A stretch of 9,390 nucleotides of DNA, taken from contig JALUTW010000290.1 of NCBI GenBank assembly GCA_027021685.1, forward strand, positions 1 through 9,390, read 5' to 3'. The notes beneath the pieces are model-generated. The model did no database searches and had not been told where the DNA came from. It was given only the letters and a program-made list of their open reading frames with translations. Shown one piece after another: positions 1 to 4,903 of this stretch. Position 1 is the first letter of the stretch; each line of letters begins with the position of its first letter. Source of the stretch: Chromatiales bacterium (GTDB lineage: Bacteria > Pseudomonadota > Gammaproteobacteria > CAMYNG01). A program made the translations under genes and the position numbers.

Positions 1-1
1 A

Positions 2-253
2 CAGCGCAGGCAACTCAAGATCATTTATCATACGCCACCCCTGCCCAACCAGGTCATCACGGTGAGCAAGCGCCTGTCGCCGGTGGACCGGGCCAAGATG
101 GTGAAATCGCTCACCGAGGGTCCCGGCAAGGTGGCGGCGGCCGGCATCGTGCGGCGCTTCGGCGGCAAGAAGGCCAAGTCGTTCATCCCGGCGCAACAGC
201 AGGAATACCTGGGCCACAACGAGCTGCTCGAGGGCGTCATCTTCGGCTGGTGA
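2..253 (+). CDS. C-terminal part of a PhnD-like phosphate/phosphonate ABC transporter substrate-binding protein (5' end outside window)
   Basis: This is an open frame from the window edge to a TGA at 251-253, giving the last 83 residues of a protein. It has good high-GC codon use, and its start lies outside the window. The residues around LKIIYHTPPLPNQVITVSKR, followed by a helix (LSPVDRAKMVKSL), a glycine-rich turn and a closing segment with FIPAQQQEY, resemble the C-terminal lobe of PhnD-type periplasmic binding proteins. There, a 'TPP.PN..I' strand precedes a helix and an 'F.P....Y' motif. Such proteins bind phosphate, phosphite or phosphonate in the periplasm, but many relatives are orphan binding proteins of unknown ligand. 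No permease or ATPase gene is visible in the window. The family call rests on this short C-terminal piece only, so the ligand is not assigned. The gene converges on the beta-barrel gene at 412-1008. Confidence 0.5.
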   Translation, partial: QRRQLKIIYHTPPLPNQVITVSKRLSPVDRAKMVKSLTEGPGKVAAAGIVRRFGGKKAKSFIPAQQQEYLGHNELLEGVIFGW

Positions 254-411
254 GGCCGGGTCCGTCACGGTCCCGGGGCGCTCTCCTGGGCGGGTGGTGG
301 CGGCCGCCTCGTGGCGTGGGGCTGCCTTGTGTCGCGCCCGGCTCCCGCCATGCCGGGACCCATCGTCCTGGAAGCCGCCCGCGGCCGCTGGCCGCGCCGG
401 CGGGCCCCGGC
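254..411. other. GC-rich convergent intergenic region with a small hairpin
   Basis: This 158-base gap separates the converging PhnD-like gene (+) and beta-barrel gene (-). It holds a perfect 10-bp palindrome, GGCGGCCGCC, at 299-308. It also holds a 6-bp stem at 381-386/390-395 with a 3-nt loop. Neither is followed by a T-run on either strand, so they are not convincing intrinsic terminators. I see no gene here. Confidence 0.4.
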
Positions 412-1008
412 TCAAAACCGCACGCTGATCCCCACCCCCACCTCCCACTGCACGAAACCCTCGCCGCGCACTTCCACCAGGCAGCCGTCGGGACCGCACA
501 GGATGGCGGCGCCCGAATCGAGGAGGGCGGCCAGGGCCCGGGCCTCCAGGCGCAGGTCCAGGTGCCGGCCCGGGAACCACTTGATGCCGCCGCCCAGGCT
601 CAGCGAGGGCCGGGTGGTGGCGTTCACGCCGGCCAGACCGGGGCGCAGGTGCACCAGCCCGACGCCGGCGCCGAGGAAGGGCCGCCACGCACCATGGTCC
701 CACTGCTGCACTCCGCGCACGTGCAGGGTCTCGATGGTCAGGCGGGTGATCACCGGCGGCGGCGAGAGGGCGGTGTCGCGCAGGGACGTGGGCTGGCGGC
801 TGTAGGCGATCTCGATCTGCTGCCACCGGAGCTGGTCGACGCCCAGCACCAGGCCGGTGGCCCGGGCCTCGTCCAGCTCCACCGGGCCGCCGGTGGCGGG
901 AGCGTCGAAGCCGCCTCCGGCCCGCCAGCCCACGACGGGGCTGAGTTCCAGTCCCGCCGCACCGGCGGCGGCCGGCAGCAGGCACCCCAGCAGCAGGACC
1001 GCGCGCAT
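412..1008 (-). CDS. Small outer-membrane beta-barrel protein, secreted
   Basis: The product is 198 aa from the ATG at 1008. A GTG one codon upstream (1011) is possible, but the ATG overlaps the patatin stop codon in a TGATG arrangement that suits translational coupling. Residues 1-19 form a short signal peptide (Arg2, a leucine-rich core, then AAAGAAG), with cleavage likely near residues 16-19. The mature part alternates hydrophobic and polar residues with many Gly and aromatic residues. It includes WRPFLGAGVGL at 108-118, a strand pattern common in small eight-stranded barrels of the OmpA/OmpW-like type, and it ends in Phe198, the usual terminal aromatic residue recognised by the BAM machinery. 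Two cysteines, Cys171 and Cys176, flank a probable loop and could form a disulfide. Cys9 sits in a weak LLGC context but is too close to the N terminus for a normal lipobox. The function is unknown; the neighbouring patatin suggests a link to envelope lipids, which is inference. Confidence 0.75.
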   Translation of the reverse strand: MRAVLLLGCLLPAAAGAAGLELSPVVGWRAGGGFDAPATGGPVELDEARATGLVLGVDQLRWQQIEIAYSRQPTSLRDTALSPPPVITRLTIETLHVRGVQQWDHGAWRPFLGAGVGLVHLRPGLAGVNATTRPSLSLGGGIKWFPGRHLDLRLEARALAALLDSGAAILCGPDGCLVEVRGEGFVQWEVGVGISVRF

Positions 1009-1874
1009 CACTCCGCCGCCAGGTGAAAGCGCTGGGTGAGGGCGCGGCGCAGGTCCTCGCAGGCCGGGGCCGCCTGGCGGAAGATGTCCTCGGCCTTGTA
1101 GAACTCCAGCGCCCGGATGTCCGCGATCTCCGGCTCGATGTAGATGTCCACCGGCACCGCGCGCAGCTTCTCGCGGGTGATGGAGCGCTCCATGATCTGG
1201 AAGGTGTTGAGGATGGCATCGGCGATGGAGGGGACCTTGGTCTCGCTCTCGGAACGCCGGCCCATGACGTCGATGGCGATGACCAGGTCGCAGTGTGGCT
1301 TGAGCAGGTCGTAGGGCACGGGGTTCACCGCGCCGCCGTCCACCAGCACCCGGCCGTCGCGCACCACCGGCGGAAACACCCCGGGCAGGGCCATGGACGC
1401 GGCCACCGCCGACAGCAGGGGCCCGGTATCGAACACCACCTGTTCGCGGCGGTAGAAGTCCGCCGCCACCACCTTGAGCGGCACCTCCAGCTCCTCGAAG
1501 TGGCGCACCGGGGTGTGGTCGGTGAGATATTGGAGAAAGCGCTCGGCCTTGAGCAGGCCGCTGGCGGAGAGCTGGGGGCGGAAGAAATCCAGCCAGCGCA
1601 GCACCTCGCGCCCGCTGCGGAAGGTGTCCAGCACCCCGTTGTTGGACAGGCTCATCTCCGTGAGTTCGCGCCGCAACAGGGCCGGCGAGACCCCGGCGCA
1701 GTACAGCGCCCCCACCACCGCGCCGATGGAGGTGCCGGCGACCATGGCCGGGCGCAGGCCCAGCTCATCCAGGGTCTCCAGCATGAGCAGGTGGGCCAGG
1801 CCCTTGGCCCCGCCGCCGCCCAGGGCCACGCCGACGCGCGGCGACCGGCCTTTCCTGTGCAGCCACTCCAGCAT
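1008..1874 (-). CDS. Patatin-like phospholipase (RssA/NTE-type serine acyl hydrolase)
   Basis: This 288-aa protein has the full patatin catalytic set. The oxyanion-hole glycine motif GGGGAKG is at residues 19-25, the nucleophile elbow GTSIG at 47-51 with Ser49, and the DGG motif at 179-181 with Asp179 as the other half of the Ser-Asp dyad. A conserved ASMALPGVFPPV segment lies at 159-170. Length and layout fit the bacterial RssA-like single-domain group, which hydrolyses acyl esters of phospholipids or lysophospholipids. No signal peptide, POTRA or barrel domain is present, so it is probably cytoplasmic or peripherally membrane-bound, unlike PlpD-type secreted patatins. The ATG at 1874 is firm because an in-frame TAG lies two codons upstream. 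No clear Shine-Dalgarno sequence is seen. The stop codon overlaps the start of the beta-barrel gene, so the two are very likely co-translated. The physiological substrate cannot be read from the sequence. Confidence 0.93.
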   Translation of the reverse strand: MLEWLHRKGRSPRVGVALGGGGAKGLAHLLMLETLDELGLRPAMVAGTSIGAVVGALYCAGVSPALLRRELTEMSLSNNGVLDTFRSGREVLRWLDFFRPQLSASGLLKAERFLQYLTDHTPVRHFEELEVPLKVVAADFYRREQVVFDTGPLLSAVAASMALPGVFPPVVRDGRVLVDGGAVNPVPYDLLKPHCDLVIAIDVMGRRSESETKVPSIADAILNTFQIMERSITREKLRAVPVDIYIEPEIADIRALEFYKAEDIFRQAAPACEDLRRALTQRFHLAAE

Positions 1875-1916
1875 GGGCTAGCAGAGCATCCGCGATCCCG
1901 GGATATCCATGGTGGC

Positions 1917-1922
1917 ATCATA
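1917..1922 (-). promoter_or_regulatory. Possible -10 element for the patatin/beta-barrel unit
   Basis: TATGAT (5 of 6 to the sigma-70 -10 consensus) sits about 43 nt upstream of the patatin ATG on the minus strand. No good -35 lies 16-18 nt further upstream, so this is weak. Read-through from the tRNA transcript is the alternative. Confidence 0.25.
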
Positions 1923-1937
1923 GCCCCGGCGGCACGG

Positions 1938-1958
1938 CACCGCCATGATCCGGCGGTG
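1938..1958 (-). other. Hairpin just downstream of the tRNA gene
   Basis: A perfect 7-bp stem (1938-1944 with 1952-1958) and 7-nt loop begin 8 nt past the CCA end of the tRNA, in the direction of tRNA transcription. No T-run follows, so it is a poor intrinsic terminator. It may instead stabilise or mark the 3' trailer. An overlapping alternative stem with the GCC-rich stretch at 1926-1942 is possible. Confidence 0.3.
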
Positions 1959-1965
1959 GAAGGGA

Positions 1966-2042
1966 TGGTGGGCCCGCCAGGACTCGAACCTGGGACCAAG
2001 GGATTATGAGTCCCCTGCTCTGACCAACTGAGCTACAGGCCC
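1966..2042 (-). tRNA. tRNA with CAT anticodon, most likely tRNA-Ile2 (lysidine-modified)
   Basis: The minus strand folds into a complete cloverleaf of 77 nt. It has acceptor stem GGGCCTG/CGGGCCC, D stem GCTC/GAGC, anticodon stem GGGGA/TCCCT (one G-T pair), anticodon loop CTCATAA, T stem CCAGG/CCTGG with loop TTCGAGT, discriminator A, and CCA encoded at 1968-1966. The anticodon CAT can mean elongator Met, initiator Met or Ile2. Initiator is excluded because the acceptor begins with a paired G1-C72 and the anticodon stem lacks the three G-C pairs at its base. The C4-G69 and C5-G68 pairs are those TilS recognises in E. coli tRNA-Ile2, where elongator Met differs. The GAGCAGG...TTGGTC context resembles E. 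coli ileX, which also lies next to rpoD. Ile2 reads AUA codons after lysidine modification. Confidence 0.9.
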
Positions 2043-2111
2043 GGAAACGGCCACTGGATTCGGGGAGCCAGGGCCGGGAGCTGGCAGCCTTGTCGCCAGC
2101 CCAGCGGGGTG

Positions 2112-2141
2112 ATTATCCAGCAGGGCGCCGCCTGCTGCCAA
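2112..2141 (-). promoter_or_regulatory. Probable sigma-70 promoter for the tRNA gene
   Basis: On the minus strand a TTGGCA -35 (2136-2141, 5 of 6) and a GATAAT -10 (2112-2117, 5 of 6) are separated by 18 nt. Transcription would begin near 2105, leaving a leader of about 60 nt before the tRNA 5' end at 2042. This is the best promoter match in the gap between the tRNA and the toxin-antitoxin genes. Confidence 0.6.
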
Positions 2142-2231
2142 CCCGGCCCGCCCGCACCGCTGGCTCGCCGAGCGGGTCCTGGTTGTCAGGCGAGGGAGAA
2201 GTGCATGTCCGGGCCATGGCGGCGGCTTTGC

Positions 2232-2240
2232 TGCTATGAT
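2232..2240 (+). promoter_or_regulatory. Extended -10 promoter for the mntA-hepT operon
   Basis: TGCTATGAT is an extended -10 element (TGn followed by TATGAT, 5 of 6). No recognisable -35 is correctly spaced, which extended -10 promoters tolerate. Transcription would start near 2247, about 14 nt before the ATG at 2261. This argues against the in-frame ATG at 2243, which would lie upstream of the transcript. Confidence 0.5.
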
Positions 2241-2260
2241 TCATGGGCGATGGGGGCTGC

Positions 2261-2554
2261 ATGATGCTACTCGACGAACTGCGGGCACGCCGCAACCAGA
2301 TCAGGGAGCTGGGCCGGCGCTACGGGGCTCGCCACATACGGGTCTTTGGTTCCGTGGCCCGTGGCGAGGAAGGCCCGGACAGCGACGTGGATTTTCTGGT
2401 TGAATTTCCCCCGGGCTATGACCCGCTGCGCCAGCGGGTGGCCCTGACCCAGGCCCTGGAGGAGCTGTTGGGCAGGCCGGTGGAGCTGGTTCCGGAGCAC
2501 GAGCTCAGTCGTCACATTCGCGACAGTGTTCTGGGGGAGGCTGTAGACCTGTGA
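2261..2554 (+). CDS. mntA: MntA-type minimal nucleotidyltransferase, antitoxin of the HEPN/MNT module
   Basis: This is a small nucleotidyltransferase-fold protein of 97 aa. It carries the family signature GS-x10-DxD: Gly30-Ser31, then Asp42 and Asp44, within VFGSVARGEEGPDSDVDFLV. A third acidic residue on the next core strand appears as Glu75 in PVELV, where Asp is more common. In characterised MntA-HepT pairs this enzyme adds AMP residues to a tyrosine in the HEPN partner and so silences it. ATG codons occur at 2243, 2261 and 2264. I chose 2261 because GGGGG at 2252-2256 and the extended -10 at 2232-2240 lie just upstream; 2264 is nearly as good. The stop overlaps the hepT start by 4 nt (GTGA), indicating coupled expression. 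GC content is a little lower than in the flanking housekeeping genes. Confidence 0.9.
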   Translation: MMLLDELRARRNQIRELGRRYGARHIRVFGSVARGEEGPDSDVDFLVEFPPGYDPLRQRVALTQALEELLGRPVELVPEHELSRHIRDSVLGEAVDL

Positions 2555-2898
2555 GCAAATCCTGGCAGGCCTATGCCGAGCACATCCTCGCCGCCATCGC
2601 CAAGATCCATCGGATCGAGGCACGGGGCGATATCCGCCAGGATGACATTCTCTATGACGCCGTGCTGCGCAATCTTCAGACCCTGTCAGAGGCCACCCAG
2701 CGTCTCCCGCAAGAGCTGAAGTCCACCTGTCCCGAGATCCCGTGGAAGGAAATCAGCGGCGTTCGCAACATTCTGGTCCATAACTACCTGGGAGAAATTG
2801 ACCCTCAGGCGATTGCCCGCGTGTTGTCCGGTGACCTGCCCGCGCTGGAGGCATGCGTCAGCCGAATGTTGTCCCGGGCGAAACAGACGCCGCCGTGA
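2551..2898 (+). CDS. hepT: HepT-type HEPN-domain RNase toxin (DUF86 family)
   Basis: This 115-aa, largely helical protein has the HEPN active-site motif R-x4-H-x-Y: Arg72, His77 and Tyr79 in RNILVHNY. Arg and His are the RNase catalytic residues. The Tyr in this motif is the residue that MntA AMPylates in studied systems. The N-terminal half (about residues 6-52) holds the long helices typical of DUF86, including an acidic DD pair at 31-32 after an arginine. Its GTG start overlaps the mntA stop, and MNT before HEPN is one of the known gene orders. Sampled GC is modest: 34 of 60 bases at 2641-2700 and 32 of 60 at 2761-2820, against 43 of 60 at 3481-3540 in rpoD. That hints at acquisition by transfer. 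The gene ends shortly before the rpoD terminator, with which it converges. All key residues are intact, so it looks functional. Confidence 0.92.
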   Translation: MSKSWQAYAEHILAAIAKIHRIEARGDIRQDDILYDAVLRNLQTLSEATQRLPQELKSTCPEIPWKEISGVRNILVHNYLGEIDPQAIARVLSGDLPALEACVSRMLSRAKQTPP

Positions 2899-2920
2899 TC
2901 GGCAAGAGTTCCTGGCACGG

Positions 2921-2950
2921 GAAAAAGATGGGCGCCCGCGGGCGCCCATC
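2921..2950 (-). terminator. Intrinsic terminator of the rpoD operon
   Basis: An 11-bp perfect inverted repeat lies at 2927-2937 and 2940-2950 (GATGGGCGCCC and its complement). On the minus strand it is followed at once by TTTTT (2926-2922). The hairpin starts about 30 nt past the rpoD stop, which is a textbook rho-independent terminator. In the plus direction there is no T-run, so it would serve hepT poorly. Confidence 0.93.
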
Positions 2951-2979
2951 CTGCGATTGAGCCTGCGTTCGGTTCCGGC

Positions 2980-4782
2980 TTATTCCAGATCGAGGAAGCT
3001 GCGCAGGCGCTCGGAGCGGGACGGGTGGCGCAGCTTGCGCAGTGCCTTGGCCTCGATCTGGCGAATGCGCTCGCGGGTGACGTCGAACTGCTTGCCCACC
3101 TCTTCCAGCGTGTGGTCGGTGTTCATGTCGATGCCGAACCGCATGCGCAGGACCTTGGCCTCGCGCGCGGTGAGCCCTTCGAGCACGTTGCGCGTGGTCT
3201 CGCGCAGGCCCTCGATGGTGGCGGACTCCACCGGCGACAGGGCGTTGACGTCCTCGATGAAGTCGCCCAGGTGCGAGTCCTCGTCGTCGCCGATGGGCGT
3301 CTCCATGGAGATGGGCTCCTTGGCGATCTTGATCACCTTGCGCACCTTGTCCTCCGGCATCTCCATGCGCTCGGCCAGCTCCTCCGGCGTGGGCTCGCGG
3401 CCCATCTCCTGCAGCATCTGCCGCGACACCCGGTTGAGCTTGTTGATGGTTTCGATCATGTGCACCGGGATGCGAATGGTGCGGGCCTGGTCCGCGATGG
3501 AGCGGGTGATGGCCTGCCGGATCCACCACGTGGCGTAGGTGGAGAACTTGTAGCCGCGCCGGTATTCGAACTTGTCCACCGCCTTCATGAGGCCGATGTT
3601 GCCCTCCTGGATGAGATCAAGGAACTGGAGTCCGCGGTTGGTGTACTTCTTGGCGATGGAGATCACCAGCCGCAGGTTGGCTTCCACCATCTCCTTCTTG
3701 GCCCGGCGCGCCTTGGCCTCGCCGATGGACATCTTGCGGTTGATGTCCTTGATGTCGGCGATGGTCATGCCGGTCTCTTCCTCCAGTTCAATGAGCTTGC
3801 CCTGGGCGTGCTCGATCTCTTCCTGGTGCTCGGCCAGGATCCTGGAGTAGGGCTTGCCAGCCTTGATGTGGCTGCGCAGCCACTTGACGTTGGTCTCGTT
3901 GTCCGGGAACGAGGTCACGAACTCCTTGCGCGGCATGTGTGCCTTGTTCACGCACACGTTCATGATGACCTTCTCGTGGGTGCGGATGCGGTCCACCAGG
4001 TCGCGCATGGTGGCCACGAGCTGGTCCACCACCTTGGGCGTGAACTTGAACTCCATGAACGCGTCCACCACCTGCTTGCGCACGCGCTCGGTCTTCTTGT
4101 CGTGGTAGCCGTGCTTCTTGATCGCGTTGACCCAGCGCTTGTGCAGCTTGCCCAGGGCGGCGAAGCGCTGCCGCGCCTCCTCCGGATCGGGCCCGGTGTC
4201 GGCCACTTCCTCTTCCGCGTCACCCTTCTCCGCGGCCTCGGCCGGGGTCACCGGGCGCGGGATCTCGTCCGGGGCGTTGGGATCGATGAAGCCGGCGATG
4301 AGGTCGGACAGGCGCATCTCGCCCGCCTCCACCAGGCCGTACAGGCGCAGTACCTCGGCCACCGTGGCCGGGTAGGTGGCCAGGGCCGAGAGCATCTGGT
4401 TCAGGCCCTCCTCGATGCGCTTGGCGATGGCGATCTCGTCCTCGCGCGTGAGCAGCTCCACCGCGCCCATCTCGCGCATGTACATGCGCACGGGATCGGT
4501 GGTGCGGCCGAATTCGCTGTCCACCGTGGCCAGGGCGGCGGCGGCCTCCTCGGCCACCTCCTCGTCCACCGCGGCATCGGTCATCAGCAGGGCATCGGCA
4601 TCGGGCGCGGTCTCGTGCACCGCGATGCCCATGTCGTTGATCATGCTGATGATGTCCTCGATCTGCTCGGGGTCGACGATGTCGTTGGGCAGGTGGTCGT
4701 TCACCTCGGCATAGGTGAGGTAGCCCTGCTCCTTGCCCTTGGCGATGAGAAGCTTCAGTTGCGACTGTTGCTGCTGGTCCAT
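2980..4782 (-). CDS. rpoD: RNA polymerase primary sigma factor RpoD (sigma-70)
   Basis: This is the housekeeping sigma factor of 600 aa (E. coli RpoD is 613). Region 1.1 covers about residues 5-60, region 1.2 has DPVRMYMREMG at 96-106, and the long non-conserved region runs about 125-360. Region 2 starts near 367 and includes the RGLQFLDLIQEGNIGLMKAV core and YATWWIRQAI (416-425), which contact the -10 element. Region 3 follows. Region 4.2 near 559-589 holds the helix-turn-helix VTRERIRQIEAKALRKLRHP that reads the -35 element. A TTG at 4794 would add four residues. I prefer the ATG at 4782 because it has GAG seven nt upstream and gives MDQQQQSQLKLL, which lines up with the E. coli N terminus (MEQNPQSQLKLL). 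The 117-nt gap from dnaG contains a probable separate promoter, and a strong terminator follows the gene. Confidence 0.98.
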   Translation of the reverse strand: MDQQQQSQLKLLIAKGKEQGYLTYAEVNDHLPNDIVDPEQIEDIISMINDMGIAVHETAPDADALLMTDAAVDEEVAEEAAAALATVDSEFGRTTDPVRMYMREMGAVELLTREDEIAIAKRIEEGLNQMLSALATYPATVAEVLRLYGLVEAGEMRLSDLIAGFIDPNAPDEIPRPVTPAEAAEKGDAEEEVADTGPDPEEARQRFAALGKLHKRWVNAIKKHGYHDKKTERVRKQVVDAFMEFKFTPKVVDQLVATMRDLVDRIRTHEKVIMNVCVNKAHMPRKEFVTSFPDNETNVKWLRSHIKAGKPYSRILAEHQEEIEHAQGKLIELEEETGMTIADIKDINRKMSIGEAKARRAKKEMVEANLRLVISIAKKYTNRGLQFLDLIQEGNIGLMKAVDKFEYRRGYKFSTYATWWIRQAITRSIADQARTIRIPVHMIETINKLNRVSRQMLQEMGREPTPEELAERMEMPEDKVRKVIKIAKEPISMETPIGDDEDSHLGDFIEDVNALSPVESATIEGLRETTRNVLEGLTAREAKVLRMRFGIDMNTDHTLEEVGKQFDVTRERIRQIEAKALRKLRHPSRSERLRSFLDLE

Positions 4783-4840
4783 GTACTTGCTCAAAACGTT
4801 TGGGTGTCTCGCTTGGGTTCCTGGGTTGTGTCCGGAATAG

Positions 4841-4850
4841 CGCTATAGCG
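4841..4850. repeat. Perfect 10-bp palindrome in the rpoD leader
   Basis: CGCTATAGCG at 4841-4850 is self-complementary and overlaps a second palindrome, ATAGCGCTAT, at 4837-4846. On the minus strand it contains TATAGC, a possible weak alternative -10. It lies about 60 nt before the rpoD ATG, so it could be a small hairpin in the leader or an operator. Confidence 0.3.
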
Positions 4851-4873
4851 TGCGGCGCGGGTGAAACTTAAGA

Positions 4874-4903
4874 ATTTTACACTATGAAGTGGGCTTTTAC
4901 TAA
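4874..4903 (-). promoter_or_regulatory. Probable internal promoter for rpoD
   Basis: TAAAAT (4874-4879 on the minus strand, 5 of 6 to the -10 consensus) lies in a locally AT-rich patch between dnaG and rpoD, in otherwise very GC-rich DNA. The -35 region 17-18 nt upstream (TTAGTA, 3 of 6) is weak and overlaps the dnaG stop codon. The leader would be about 85 nt. Many gammaproteobacteria express rpoD partly from internal promoters of this operon. Confidence 0.45.

Noticed and set aside
982..1008. Lipobox (LLGC) at Cys9 of the beta-barrel protein
   Set aside because: The cysteine is too close to the N terminus for a normal lipoprotein signal. A standard signal peptidase I site follows at residues 16-19, and the mature protein is a barrel.
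1023..2009. 328-codon plus-strand frame antisense to the patatin gene and running into the tRNA
   Set aside because: It overlaps a structured tRNA gene and a well-supported patatin gene, and its composition is that of a shadow frame.
1966..2898. Possible tRNA-integrated mobile element carrying the toxin-antitoxin genes
   Set aside because: Integration normally occurs at the tRNA 3' end, which here faces the patatin gene, away from mntA-hepT. I see no second copy of the tRNA 3' segment, and no integrase or transposase gene is present.
3025..4848. 607-codon open frame on the plus strand, antisense to rpoD
   Set aside because: This is a His/Leu/Val/Gly-biased shadow of rpoD codons with no recognisable domain.
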